DNA from: Streptomyces avidinii | GTDB taxonomy: Bacteria > Actinomycetota > Actinomycetes > Streptomycetales > Streptomycetaceae | Assembly: GCF_014650695.1 (NCBI RefSeq) | Contig: NZ_BMVL01000008.1 | Location: 208,633-268,344, forward strand | Direction of reading: 5' to 3' | Length of the DNA stretch: 59,712 nucleotides | Shown here: positions 16,205 to 25,211 of the stretch, piece by piece | Position numbering within the stretch: position 1 is the first letter of the stretch | How the letters are laid out: every line of letters begins with the position of its first letter | Notes under the pieces: generated by a model | Seen by the model: the letters and a program-made list of their open reading frames with translations, nothing else | Databases searched by the model: none | Told to the model about the DNA's origin: nothing | Made by a program: the position numbers and the translations under genes

Positions 16205-16978
16205 TCAGTTGTCGGCGAGCGCCCGGCGCAGGACCTCCGCGACCGTGGGGCGGTGCTCCGCGGCCAGCAGGAAGAAGTGGTCGCCGTCGAACCGCAGCAC
16301 CTGACACGATCCGGTCGTGTGGGCCGCCCAGCCGTCCAGCGGCTCGTGCGGGACCAGCGGGTCCGCCGTGCCGCCGAGCACGTGCAGGGGCACGTCGATC
16401 CGTACGTCCTCGAACCCGACCGCGGCCTCCCGACCCAGGTCGAGGTCGGCCCGCAGGACGCGCGTCACGTGGGCCAGCATCTCCGGATCGTGCAGCACCC
16501 ACTCCGGGGTGCCGCCACCGTCCCGCAGCAGCCGGACGGCGTCCTCCTCGGTGGTGGTCGCGTGCGCCCGGCGCGGGGTCCGGCCGGGTACCTGCCCGCT
16601 GACGACGGCCGCCCGGCAGTGCGGGCCGAGCAGGCGTGCGGCGCGGGTGGCCAGGAGCGCGCCGAGGCTGTGCCCGAAGACCACCGTGGGCAGCGGGTCC
16701 CGGCCGAGCACCTCGTCGGAGACGGAGTCCAGAACCTGGTCGAGCCGGCAGCCGGGCGGCTCGCCGAACCGGCGCTCGCGGCCGGGCAGCGAGAGCCCGA
16801 GCACTTCCACGTGGTCGGGCAGCGACTCGATCACGGGGAAGAGGGTGTTGGGGCCGGACCCGGAGTGCGGGAACACCAGCAGCCGCACGCGCGGTGCGGT
16901 CACCGGCTCCCGCTGCCGCAGCAGCGGCCACCACGGCACGGCGGGGGAACGCGTCGTCGTCACGCCGAAGGCCCCCAT
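16205..16978 (-). CDS. Type II thioesterase (alpha/beta hydrolase)
   Basis: Stand-alone thioesterase of the kind that frees mis-primed acyl groups from polyketide or peptide carrier proteins, 257 residues. Visible features: LVFPHSGSGPNTLFPV (oxyanion region, about 34-49), nucleophile elbow FGHSLGA with Ser104, and the C-terminal GDHFFLL catalytic His. Its ATG overlaps the stop of the upstream KAS III gene by one base (a GTG three bases earlier overlaps by four), so the two are translationally coupled. No PKS or NRPS gene lies in the window, so the acyl substrate is unclear. Confidence 0.87.
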   Translation of the reverse strand: MGAFGVTTTRSPAVPWWPLLRQREPVTAPRVRLLVFPHSGSGPNTLFPVIESLPDHVEVLGLSLPGRERRFGEPPGCRLDQVLDSVSDEVLGRDPLPTVVFGHSLGALLATRAARLLGPHCRAAVVSGQVPGRTPRRAHATTTEEDAVRLLRDGGGTPEWVLHDPEMLAHVTRVLRADLDLGREAAVGFEDVRIDVPLHVLGGTADPLVPHEPLDGWAAHTTGSCQVLRFDGDHFFLLAAEHRPTVAEVLRRALADN

Positions 16979-17916
16979 CACGGGCAGTTGATGATCTGGC
17001 CGGCGTAGGACAGACCCCCGCCGAACGCGAAGAGCAGCACGGGCGATCCCTTCTCGATCTCACCCCGTTCGACGATCTTGGACAGCGCCAGCGGGATGCT
17101 CGCGGCCGAGGTGTTGCCCGAGTCGACGACGTCCTTGGCTATGACGGCGTTGACCGCCCCGATCTTGCGGGCGAGGGGCTCGATGATTCGCAGGTTGGCC
17201 TGGTGCAGCACGACGCCGCCCAGCTCCTCCGGCTTCACACCGGCCCGCTCGCAGACCTCCAGCGCGACCTTCGGCAGCGCCGTGGTGGCCCAGCGGTACA
17301 CCGACTGCCCTTCCTGGGCGAAGGTGTTGGAGGGCGCCTCGATGCGCACGGCCCGCCCCATCTCGGGTACGGACCCCCACACGACGGGGCTGATCCCCGG
17401 TTCCTCGGAGGCGACCACGACGGCCGCGCCCGCACCGTCACCGACCAGCACGCAGGTGGTGCGGTCGGTCCAGTCGGCGAAGTCGGTGAGCTTCTCGACC
17501 CCGATGACCAGGGCCTTCGTCGCGGACCCCGTGCGTATGCTCTGGTCGGCCAGGGCCATGGCGTGCGGGAACCCGGAGCAGGCCGTGTTCACGTCGATGG
17601 CCGCGGGCGCCTTGGCCCCGACCGCGGCGGCCACGCGGGCCGCCGTGTTGGGCGAGCGGTCGAGCGCCGTGCAGGTGGCCACGATGACGAAGTCGATGTC
17701 CGCCCCGGTGAGTCCCGCACGGGCCAGAGCGTGCTCGGCGGCCTTCGCGGCCATGTCCGCCACCGACTCGTCCTCGGCCGCCACACGACGCGTTCTGATC
17801 CCGACCCGGCTCTGGATCCATTCGTCGCTGGTCTCGACCATCTGTTCAAGATCCGCGTTGGTCAGGACCCTTGACGGCTGATAGTGCCCGAAGGCAAGGA
17901 CGCGCGACCCGACCAT
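16978..17916 (-). CDS. Beta-ketoacyl-ACP synthase III (FabH-like)
   Basis: Ketosynthase III that condenses an acyl-CoA starter with malonyl-ACP, 312 residues. The full catalytic triad is visible: Cys113 in NTACSGF, His238 in VVLHQANLRI and Asn268 in DSGNTSAAS. The GGGLSYAG end is typical. Start at 17916 with GGAGAAAA upstream. It is coupled to a type II thioesterase rather than to acpP, fabF or fabD, so it is probably not the housekeeping FabH and may supply a starter unit for a specialised product. A possible fragment of a SARP-type regulator lies just upstream. Confidence 0.88.
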   Translation of the reverse strand: MVGSRVLAFGHYQPSRVLTNADLEQMVETSDEWIQSRVGIRTRRVAAEDESVADMAAKAAEHALARAGLTGADIDFVIVATCTALDRSPNTAARVAAAVGAKAPAAIDVNTACSGFPHAMALADQSIRTGSATKALVIGVEKLTDFADWTDRTTCVLVGDGAGAAVVVASEEPGISPVVWGSVPEMGRAVRIEAPSNTFAQEGQSVYRWATTALPKVALEVCERAGVKPEELGGVVLHQANLRIIEPLARKIGAVNAVIAKDVVDSGNTSAASIPLALSKIVERGEIEKGSPVLLFAFGGGLSYAGQIINCP

Positions 17917-18433
17917 CAGTGTTTTCTCCTCGCTCCGTGGACCCGCTGCGGGTCCGGATTGACCAATGGTCAGCCTATGCAGCGGACCGCCTTACAGCGC
18001 CACCCATAGGTAGGCGTAGAGGTTTCCCAGGTGGAACGGCGGCCGAGGGACTCGAAGGCGGGTATGCCGCGCAGGCCCTCCAGCACCTGTCCGCGCCACA
18101 GCGAGATGGCCTGATCCATAGTTTTGGAAGCCTTTCCCTGCCGTCCGCCCTACGGCACTCCCGCGCGACTCCCAGCGGGGAGCGGAGGTCGAGCGCTCCC
18201 GCCGGGGACTGCCCGTACCTGGAACGACCGGGGCGGCCGGGGCGGCCGGGGCGGCCGGCCTTTGTATCCGTCGTGTATCAGCCGGCGCTCGGCTGCCGAT
18301 CGAACCGCGCACCCGGCACCGACCGCGCTCGCCGTGCCCGGTGCCTCCCGTATCGTTCCGTTCGGTCGCCGGCCGCGCGTGGGTTCACGCCCGGAGCGGC
18401 ATGTCGCCCGGCCCGTACGAACAGGAGTCACCC
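17917..18433. other. 517-base gap between KAS III and response regulator
   Basis: Divergent upstream region of the KAS III gene and the response regulator. It holds a 49-codon minus-strand frame resembling part of a BTAD domain (listed separately) and three 9-bp repeats of CGGGGCGGC type near 18230-18257. No other coding candidate is convincing. Confidence 0.55.
17970..18119 (-). pseudogene. Possible fragment of a SARP/AfsR-type BTAD regulator
   Basis: A 49-codon frame whose first half reads MDQAISLWRGQVLEGL then RGIPAFESLGRR. BTAD domains of SARP activators usually have an A-L-x-L-W-R-G-x-x-L-x-G-L segment followed by P and an acidic helix, so this looks like a short remnant. The match stops after about 28 residues, and the rest (STPTYGWRCKAVRCIG) is unlike the family. 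It ends 53 bases before the KAS III start, in the same direction. A chance similarity in a short frame is possible. Confidence 0.35.
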
Positions 18434-19162
18434 GTGACCTCGCCCGCCCCGGCCCCGGAATCTCAGCCTCCGGTCCGTGTGCTGCTGGTCGAGGACGACG
18501 ACCTGATGCGCCGGTCCTTCGCCGTCGCCCTGGAGCGCTACGGCTACCGGGTCACGGCCGCGGCCGACGGTCTGACCGGGCTGGAGCACTTCCGCGACCA
18601 CGACGACTTCGACCTGCTGATCCTGGACGTGATGCTGCCCGGCCTCGACGGGATCGGCCTGTGCCGCAGGGTCCGGGAGACCAGCCTGGTGCCGGTCCTG
18701 ATGATGTCCGCCCGAGGCGACGGCCTCGATGTCGTCGCCGGTCTGGAGGCCGGGGCCGACGACTACGTGGTCAAGCCCGTGGAGACGAACGTCCTCGTGG
18801 CACGCATCCGCTCGCTGCTGCGCCGGGCGTCCTACGCGCCCGCCCCGGGCGGCGAGCCCGACGCCGGCCAGGAGGACGGCGTACTGGTCTTCGGGGACCT
18901 GACCGTCGACACCGGCGGGATGGAGGTCTCCGTCTCCGGCAGCCCGGTGGCGCTCACTCCCACCGAGCTGAAGCTGCTCCTGGAGTTCGCGGCCCACCCG
19001 GGCATCGTGCTGGAGCGGCACACCCTGCTGCGCAACGTCTGGGAGTACGGCTGGGACGGCGACAGCCGGGTCGTGGACCTGGCCGTGCAGCGGCTGCGCA
19101 GGAAACTGGGCCGGGAGCGGATCGAGACGGTCCGCGGCTTCGGCTACAAGCTCAGGCGCTGA
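18434..19162 (+). CDS. OmpR-family response regulator
   Basis: Two-component response regulator, 242 residues. The receiver domain (about 14-125) has the acidic pocket EDDD, the phosphorylated Asp65 in LLILDVMLPG, MMSARGD and the conserved Lys in VVKPVE. The winged-helix DNA-binding domain (about 145-242) ends RVVDLAVQRLRRKLG and TVRGFGYKLRR. Start at GTG 18434, with CAGGAG upstream. The histidine kinase follows after 5 bases, then an ABC transporter, a typical layout for a system that senses a toxic compound and induces its exporter. Confidence 0.94.
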   Translation: MTSPAPAPESQPPVRVLLVEDDDLMRRSFAVALERYGYRVTAAADGLTGLEHFRDHDDFDLLILDVMLPGLDGIGLCRRVRETSLVPVLMMSARGDGLDVVAGLEAGADDYVVKPVETNVLVARIRSLLRRASYAPAPGGEPDAGQEDGVLVFGDLTVDTGGMEVSVSGSPVALTPTELKLLLEFAAHPGIVLERHTLLRNVWEYGWDGDSRVVDLAVQRLRRKLGRERIETVRGFGYKLRR

Positions 19163-19167
19163 GACCC

Positions 19168-20532
19168 GTGCGCCTTCTGCCCCGGCCGTGGTGGCCGGCC
19201 CGCGTGCCCCTGCGCTGGAAGATCGCCGCGCTGGCGGCGGCCACGGCGTGCCTGGTCGCCCTGGCGGTGGGCGTACTCGTCCACCTCTGGACCGCGCGGG
19301 ACATCCGCGACCGGGCCGAGATGGAGGCCACCAACTCGGTGTACTCCGCCATGGACGTCTACCGGCGCACCGGCACGCTGGCGGGCGGCGCCGAACTCGA
19401 TCCGGCCGAGCTGCCCGCCGCCCTGCGCCATCCGTCCGACGGTGACCGGCGGGTGGCCCACGACGGGCACATCGACGGGAACCTGGGGCCGAGCGTCTGG
19501 GGCGCCCAACGGGTAGCCGGCCCGGGCAGCCCGGTGCTGGCCGTCCGGATCAACATGAGCCCGCAACTCCACGACCTGGGCCGGCTCGACGCGAGCATGG
19601 CGGTGGCCTCCCTGGTCTCGCTCGCGGCGGCCCTGCCCCTGGCGGTCTACGGGGCCGGGCTGGTCGCCCGCCGGCTGCGCCGGGTCGCCGAGACCGCGGC
19701 CCGGATCTCCGCCGGGGACCTCGACGCCCGCACCGGCGCCCGCACCGCCGGAGGCGAGGACCACGCCGGCGGCCGCGACGAGGTGACCGACATCGCCGCC
19801 ACCGTCGACCTCATGGCCGACAGCCTCGGCCGACGGCTGCGCATCGAGCGGCAGTTCACCGCGGACGTGGCCCACGAACTGCGCACCCCGGTCGGCGGCC
19901 TGCTGGCCGCCGCCGACCTGCTGCCGCCCGGCGAGACGGAGGACCTGCTGCGGGCCCGCGTGCGCGATCTGCGCGGCCTGGTCGAGGACCTGCTGGAGAT
20001 CTCCCGGCTGGACGCGGGCGCCGAGGCGCCGGTGCACGCCCAGGTCCCGCTCGCGGCGGTGGTCCGCGAGGCGGTGGCCCGTACCGGCCTCGACACGGAG
20101 GTGGAGGCCGGGGCACGTGGCGCATCCGGGGTGTCCGTGGAGGCCGGGGATCCCGGGGAGACCGGGGATCCCGGGGAGACCGGGGAGACCGGGGAGACCG
20201 GGGAGACCGGGGAGACCGTGGAGACCGACCCGCGCCGCCTGGAGCGGATCGTCGGCAACCTGGTCGTCAACGCACACCGGCACGGACGGACCCCGGTGCG
20301 GGTCACCGTGGCGGGCGGGACCGTCGTCGTCCGCGACCACGGCCCCGGCTTCCCCGCCGACCTGCTGCTCGACGGCCCGCGCCGCTTCCGTACGGGCGCC
20401 ACCGAGCGCGGCACGGGGCACGGCCTCGGCCTGACCATCGCCCTGGGACAGGCCCGGGTGCTCGGCGCCGAACTGCTCCTGGACAACGCCCCGGACGGCG
20501 GCGCCGTCGCCACCCTGCGTCTCCCGCTCTGA
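19168..20532 (+). CDS. Sensor histidine kinase with in-frame GET repeat
   Basis: Membrane sensor kinase, 454 residues: membrane segments near 18-42 and 138-163 flank an external domain, then HAMP (ARRLRRVAETAARISAGDLDAR), HisKA with His236 in HELRTP, and an HATPase domain (N-box IVGNLVVNAHRHG, G boxes RDHGPGF and GTGHGLGLTI). Between HisKA and the N-box lies a repeat region, GDPGETGDPGETGETGE and so on, encoded by 9-bp units near 20150-20222. Start at GTG 19168, five bases after the response regulator stop. It is closely similar to the orphan kinase at 25932-27281. Confidence 0.92.
   Translation: MRLLPRPWWPARVPLRWKIAALAAATACLVALAVGVLVHLWTARDIRDRAEMEATNSVYSAMDVYRRTGTLAGGAELDPAELPAALRHPSDGDRRVAHDGHIDGNLGPSVWGAQRVAGPGSPVLAVRINMSPQLHDLGRLDASMAVASLVSLAAALPLAVYGAGLVARRLRRVAETAARISAGDLDARTGARTAGGEDHAGGRDEVTDIAATVDLMADSLGRRLRIERQFTADVAHELRTPVGGLLAAADLLPPGETEDLLRARVRDLRGLVEDLLEISRLDAGAEAPVHAQVPLAAVVREAVARTGLDTEVEAGARGASGVSVEAGDPGETGDPGETGETGETGETGETVETDPRRLERIVGNLVVNAHRHGRTPVRVTVAGGTVVVRDHGPGFPADLLLDGPRRFRTGATERGTGHGLGLTIALGQARVLGAELLLDNAPDGGAVATLRLPL
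20150..20222 (+). repeat. 9-bp tandem repeats within kinase gene
   Basis: Units of the form GGGGAGACC (sometimes GGGGATCCC) are repeated about eight times in frame, giving G-E-T and G-D-P tripeptides in a linker ahead of the ATP-binding domain. Confidence 0.85.
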
Positions 20533-20677
20533 CCGACCGGCCCGCGACCGCTCCCCCGTACACAACTGCTGCGCAACGGCGCGGAGTCCGATACACGGCG
20601 GCCGGGGCCCGGATACGTCCGCCCGACAGCCTTCGGCGTGCACCCCTCTCCCGCACCGCACCCGAAGTGGAGTCCCC

Positions 20678-21457
20678 GTGACCGTGACCCCCGAGCCGTT
20701 CCCCGCCCGCCCGACGCCCGGGATCGCAGCCTCCACCACCGACCTGTCGAAGGTCTACGGCAGCGGCGACACCCGGGTGGTGGCCCTGGAGCGCGTCAGC
20801 ATCTCCTTCCGGGAGGCCGAGTTGACCGCGATCATGGGCCCCTCCGGCTGCGGCAAATCCACCCTCATGCACTGCGCCGCGGGCCTCGACTCCGTCAGCT
20901 CCGGCTCCGTCCGCATCGGCACCACCGAGCTCGGCAGCCTGGACGACCGGCAGCTCACCGAGCTGCGCCGGGACCGGGTCGGCTTCATCTTCCAGGCCTT
21001 CAACCTGCTGCCCACGCTGACCGCGCTGGAGAACATCACGCTGCCGCTGTCCATCGCCGGGCGGCGCCCCGACCGGCAGTGGCTGGAGCGCGTGGTGTCC
21101 ATGGTCGGCCTCTCCGAGCGCCTGGACCACCGGCCCGGACAGCTCTCCGGCGGGCAGCAGCAGCGCGTCGCGGTGGCCCGGGCCCTGGTCACCCGGCCCG
21201 CGATCGTCTTCGGTGACGAGCCCACCGGCAACCTCGACTCCCGGGCCGGGGCGGAGGTCCTCGGCTTCCTCCGCGACTCCGTGCGCGAGCTGGGACAGAC
21301 GGTGGTCATGGTGACGCACGACCCGGTCGCCGCCGGCTTCGCCGACCGCGTCGTGTTCCTCTCCGACGGCCGCCCGGTCGACGAGATGGTGCAGCCCACC
21401 CCGGACCGGGTCCTGGACCGGATGAAGCGGTTCGACACCCGCCCCCGCACGAGCTGA
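20678..21457 (+). CDS. ABC transporter ATP-binding protein (LolD/MacB type)
   Basis: ATPase subunit, 259 residues, of a MacB/LolCDE-type ABC system. Walker A GPSGCGKST (about 55-63), Q-loop FIFQAFNLL, signature LSGGQQQR, Walker B AIVFGDEPTGNLDS and H-loop VTHD are all intact. Start at GTG 20678 after GAAGTGGAG. It is followed by a two-FtsX-domain permease and preceded, after 145 bases, by the two-component genes, so a stress-induced export or lipid-extraction complex is likely. Confidence 0.94.
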   Translation: MTVTPEPFPARPTPGIAASTTDLSKVYGSGDTRVVALERVSISFREAELTAIMGPSGCGKSTLMHCAAGLDSVSSGSVRIGTTELGSLDDRQLTELRRDRVGFIFQAFNLLPTLTALENITLPLSIAGRRPDRQWLERVVSMVGLSERLDHRPGQLSGGQQQRVAVARALVTRPAIVFGDEPTGNLDSRAGAEVLGFLRDSVRELGQTVVMVTHDPVAAGFADRVVFLSDGRPVDEMVQPTPDRVLDRMKRFDTRPRTS

Positions 21458-21561
21458 CGCGCGGCGCCGCGCCTGACCTCGTACCGCCCCGCGGCGCCCC
21501 GCGGCGCCCCGCACCGCCCGGTCCCCGTAGCCCTCCCCACCCTCCCGAAAGCCGCCCACCC

Positions 21562-24135
21562 ATGCTGAGAACAGCCCTGCGCAACGTCCTGGCGCACAAG
21601 GCCCGGCTGCTGATGACGGTGCTCGCCGTCACCCTCGGCGTCGCCTTCGTCACCGGCACCCTCGTCTTCGCGGACTCCTCCACCGCGGCCCACCGGGCCG
21701 CCGTGTCGAAGAACTACGCCGACATCGCCGTCTCGGTGGCCCCGAAGGGCCCCCCGCCCGGCGCGGCCGGGTCCTCCGGACCGGCGCCCGGCGAGCACGC
21801 CACCGTGCTCGACGACGCACTCGCCCGCACGCTGGCCGGACTGCCCGGCGTCGCCGCCGTACGGCCCTCCGCCGACGGCCCGGCCACCCTGAACGCCTCG
21901 GACGGCTCCCCGCTGCGCACCGGCAGGATCTGGGCGCACCGGGCGGCCGCGTACGTCCCCGGCCCCGACGGCACGGACGGCCGCCACCCGCTGACCGAGG
22001 GCCGCGCGCCCCGCACCGGCGACGAGATCGCCGTGGACAGCGGCACCGCCGCCGACGGCGGATTCCGCATCGGCGACCGGATCACCCTGGCCGTCGACGG
22101 CCCGACCATGACCAAGCGCCTCGTCGGCATCGTCACCACCGAGGACACCCGGGTGACCGCCGGTGGCACGCTCACCCTCTTCGACCGGACCACCGCACAG
22201 CAGTTGTTCGCCTCCCCGGGCCGCTACACCTCGATCGACGTGTCCGCCGTACCGGGCACCGACGAGGCCGAACTCGCCCGACGGGTCGCCGCAGTGCTCC
22301 CCGCCGACCGGGCCGAGGCCACCACCGGCACCGCCCTGGCCACCCAGCAGACCGTCCTGGTCGACACGATCACCCGCGGCAAGGAGAAGCTGTCGCTGGT
22401 CTTCGCCGGAGTGGCCCTGTTCATCGGGTCGTTCCTCATCGTCAACACCTTCACCATGCTCGTCGCCCGGCGCACGCGTGAGATCGCCCTGCTGCGCGCG
22501 ATCGGTGCCACGCGCCGCCAGGTCGTCCGTTCCCTCCTGTGGGAGGCCGTCCTGGTCGGCCTCGCCGCATCGGCCCTCGGCTTCCTGCTCGGTCTCGGGA
22601 TCGCCTCCGTACTGCCGGAACTCCTCGGCACCGCCCAGGAGGAACTGCCCCGCGGGCCCCTGGTGATCGGCCCGCTCCCCGCGGCGGCCGCCCTCGCCGT
22701 CGGAGTGGGCGTCACCGTGCTCGCCGCGTGGCTGCCGTCCCGCAAGGCGGCGCGGATCGCCCCGGTCGAGGCCATGCGCACGGCCGAACTGCCGCCCACC
22801 GCCACCGCGTCCCGGGTCCGCGGCGCGGCCGGAGCGCTCCTGCTCGCGCTCGGCGTCGGGCTGCTGCTGTCGCTCGCCGGGGCGAAGGACGCCTCCGAGG
22901 AGAACCTGCAGAGCGCGATGTTCGGCTGCGCCCTGCTCGTCGTCGCCGTCATCGTGCTGGCGCCGCTCCTCGCCGTCCCCGTGATCGGGCTGAGCGGGCT
23001 GCTGACCGGCCGCCTCGGCATCGCCGGCCGCCTGGCCCGGCGCAACGCGCTGCGCGACCCGCGGCGCACCGCCGCCACCGCCTCCGCGCTGATGGTCAGC
23101 ACGGCCCTGGTCGCCGGGCTCGCCGTCATAGGCCACTCCACCGGCCGGGCCCTCGACCGGCAGGCCGCGGCGGGCCTCAGCGCCGACTACGTGATCAGCA
23201 CCCACACCTCGACCACCGGCATCGACCCGGCCGCCGTCCAGCGGGTGGCCGATGCTCCCGGGGTGCGGACGGCGACCGCCGTCAGCGACTCCACCCTCTT
23301 CATCGGCGGGGGCGTCCGCCACATCTCCGGCGTCGACCCCGCCGCCACCGCGTCCGTGATGAAGCTCGACTTCGTCAGCGGCTCCCTGAAGGACCTCGGC
23401 CCCGGCCGCATCGCCGTCTCCCGCACCCTCGCCCGCGAGAACGGCGTGAGCACCGGCGGCAGCGTGAACGCCCGTATCGGCGGCCCCGGCCAGGACCTCA
23501 CCCCGTACACGGTCGTCGGCGTCTACGAGGACAACCCCACCGCCCAGGACGCGCTCGGCCTGCGCGGCGAGGTGCAGCGGAGCGGCTTCGACCCCGGCTC
23601 CGTCCAGCGCGTCCTCGTCCGCGCCGACGGCGGCGCCACCAAGGACCGGCTGCGCACCGCGACGGGCAACAACCCGCTGCTCAAGGTCCAGGACCGCGAC
23701 GAACTGGTCCACGAGGCCGCCGGCTCCCTGAGTACCCTGCTGACCCTGACGTACGGCCTGCTCGCCCTCGGCGGTGTGATCGCCGTCCTCGGCATCATGA
23801 ACACCCTGGCCGTGTCCGTCTCGGACCGCACCCGCGAGATCGGGGTGCTGCGCGCCATCGGCATGGACCGCGCCGGCATCCGCCGGATGATCCGCCTCGA
23901 ATCCCTGACCGTGGCCGCCTTCGGCACCCTCCTGGGCCTGGCGACGGGCCTGTTCGGGGCCTGGACCGTCGGCGCCCTGACCAACGGCGCCCTGAAGGAC
24001 TACTCCATGGCCCTCCCCTGGGGCACCCTGCTCCTGCTCTGCCTGGTCTCCCTCACCACGGGCACGGTGGCAGCCGCCCTCCCGGCCCGCCGTGCGGCGG
24101 GCCTGAGCCCCCTGGAGGCGGTGGCCGAGCTGTGA
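21562..24135 (+). CDS. Large FtsX/MacB-type ABC permease
   Basis: Permease of 857 residues with two FtsX domains. It has an N-terminal membrane segment (LLMTVLAVTLGVAFVTGTLVF), a large extracytoplasmic MacB-like domain (about 40-270), membrane segments around 280-410, a central membrane pair, a second extracytoplasmic domain (about 530-720) and three final segments. Each FtsX domain has the R-E-I-x-L-L-R-A-I-G coupling motif (REIALLRAIGATRRQV and REIGVLRAIGMDR). It partners the ATPase directly upstream. Such pairs in actinobacteria export peptides, antibiotics or lipids; the cargo is not readable. It ends 7 bases from a convergent regulator gene. Confidence 0.92.
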   Translation: MLRTALRNVLAHKARLLMTVLAVTLGVAFVTGTLVFADSSTAAHRAAVSKNYADIAVSVAPKGPPPGAAGSSGPAPGEHATVLDDALARTLAGLPGVAAVRPSADGPATLNASDGSPLRTGRIWAHRAAAYVPGPDGTDGRHPLTEGRAPRTGDEIAVDSGTAADGGFRIGDRITLAVDGPTMTKRLVGIVTTEDTRVTAGGTLTLFDRTTAQQLFASPGRYTSIDVSAVPGTDEAELARRVAAVLPADRAEATTGTALATQQTVLVDTITRGKEKLSLVFAGVALFIGSFLIVNTFTMLVARRTREIALLRAIGATRRQVVRSLLWEAVLVGLAASALGFLLGLGIASVLPELLGTAQEELPRGPLVIGPLPAAAALAVGVGVTVLAAWLPSRKAARIAPVEAMRTAELPPTATASRVRGAAGALLLALGVGLLLSLAGAKDASEENLQSAMFGCALLVVAVIVLAPLLAVPVIGLSGLLTGRLGIAGRLARRNALRDPRRTAATASALMVSTALVAGLAVIGHSTGRALDRQAAAGLSADYVISTHTSTTGIDPAAVQRVADAPGVRTATAVSDSTLFIGGGVRHISGVDPAATASVMKLDFVSGSLKDLGPGRIAVSRTLARENGVSTGGSVNARIGGPGQDLTPYTVVGVYEDNPTAQDALGLRGEVQRSGFDPGSVQRVLVRADGGATKDRLRTATGNNPLLKVQDRDELVHEAAGSLSTLLTLTYGLLALGGVIAVLGIMNTLAVSVSDRTREIGVLRAIGMDRAGIRRMIRLESLTVAAFGTLLGLATGLFGAWTVGALTNGALKDYSMALPWGTLLLLCLVSLTTGTVAAALPARRAAGLSPLEAVAEL

Positions 24136-24142
24136 CCCCGCC

Positions 24143-25114
24143 TCAGGACGGGTCCGCGTAGCGGCCGGCCATCGCCGCGGCGCGGTCGTGCAGGGCCGTA
24201 CGCAGGGACTGCGGGGCGAGTGCTTCGGCGTCGGTGCCGAGCTGCCACAGGGCCCATTCCGCATGGCGTGCGTCCTGGAAGGTCAACTCCAGCCGCAGCC
24301 GGCCGTCCGCGTCGGGTTCCTCGGCGCGGACGGCCACCGCCATGTCCAGCAGGTCCTCCCGCCTCGCCGGGTCCACCCGTACCAGCACCGTGAGGTGGCC
24401 GTCGCCGAGGAACCGCGCGGAGCGCTCCCGCCAGATCCGGTCCAGGTCGACCCGGCCGGGCCGCTGCGCCGGTTCGGGAAGTTCCTCGGCGGCCAGCACC
24501 CGCGACAGCCGGTAGGTGCGGTCGGCGCCGGATCTGGTGGCCAGCAGGTACCCCCGGTCGCGTACGGTGACCAGCCCGATCGGGTCCACCGTGCGCCACT
24601 GCGGGACCCGGCCCGTGGCCGCGTAGTGGATGCGCAGCTTGTGCCCGGCGAGCACCGCCCGCCGGATCTCGATCATCGCGGCGCCGGGCACCTCGTCGGT
24701 GACCGGCCGGCGCGAGAGCAGGTCGGTCTCGGGGTCCACGAGGAAGCGCCCGGCCGCGTCGCTCGCGGTGGCCCGGTGGCCTTCGGGGAGCGCGTCGACC
24801 ACTTTGCGCAGGGCCGAGGCGAGCGCGGGGCCGAGGCCGAAGACCTGCTCGCCGCGCCCCGGTCCGGCGGCCAGCAGGGCGAGGGCCTCGTCGTGGTTCA
24901 GTCCGGTGAGCTCGGTCCGGAAGCCGGGCAGCAGCGCGAACCCGCCGTGCCGGCCGCGTTCGGCGTAGACCGGGACGCCGGCCACGGACAGCGCATCGAT
25001 GTCGCGCAGCACGGTGCGGGTGGACACCCCCAGCTCGCGGGCCAGCGTGTCCGCGGTCAGCCGACCGTGCCGGCGCAGCAGGAGCACCAGTGAGACCAGC
25101 CGGTCGGCGCGCAT
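24143..25114 (-). CDS. YafY-type WYL-domain regulator
   Basis: Regulator of 323 residues with an N-terminal helix-turn-helix (RLVSLVLLLRRHGRLTADTLARELGVSTRTVLRDIDAL) and a WYL domain in the middle (RRAVLAGHKLRIHYAAT ... VDPIGLVTVRDRGYLLA) plus WCX C-terminal part. It diverges from a RidA-family gene across 97 bases containing an inverted repeat, and probably controls it. The ligand is unknown. Start at 25114. Confidence 0.88.
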   Translation of the reverse strand: MRADRLVSLVLLLRRHGRLTADTLARELGVSTRTVLRDIDALSVAGVPVYAERGRHGGFALLPGFRTELTGLNHDEALALLAAGPGRGEQVFGLGPALASALRKVVDALPEGHRATASDAAGRFLVDPETDLLSRRPVTDEVPGAAMIEIRRAVLAGHKLRIHYAATGRVPQWRTVDPIGLVTVRDRGYLLATRSGADRTYRLSRVLAAEELPEPAQRPGRVDLDRIWRERSARFLGDGHLTVLVRVDPARREDLLDMAVAVRAEEPDADGRLRLELTFQDARHAEWALWQLGTDAEALAPQSLRTALHDRAAAMAGRYADPS

Positions 25115-25134
25115 GGACGAACTTTATCGAGATA

Positions 25135-25153
25135 CACGACAGAGGGTGTCGTG
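25135..25153. promoter_or_regulatory. Inverted repeat between WYL regulator and RidA gene
   Basis: CACGACA-GAGGG-TGTCGTG, a perfect 7-bp inverted repeat with a 5-base centre, 20 bases upstream of the regulator start and 58 bases upstream of the RidA start. A candidate site for the WYL regulator. Confidence 0.55.
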
Positions 25154-25211
25154 ATTCGTTGGGAGGCTCGCCACCACGACGTCCGACGAATCGAACGGAG
25201 CTGATGGGGCA

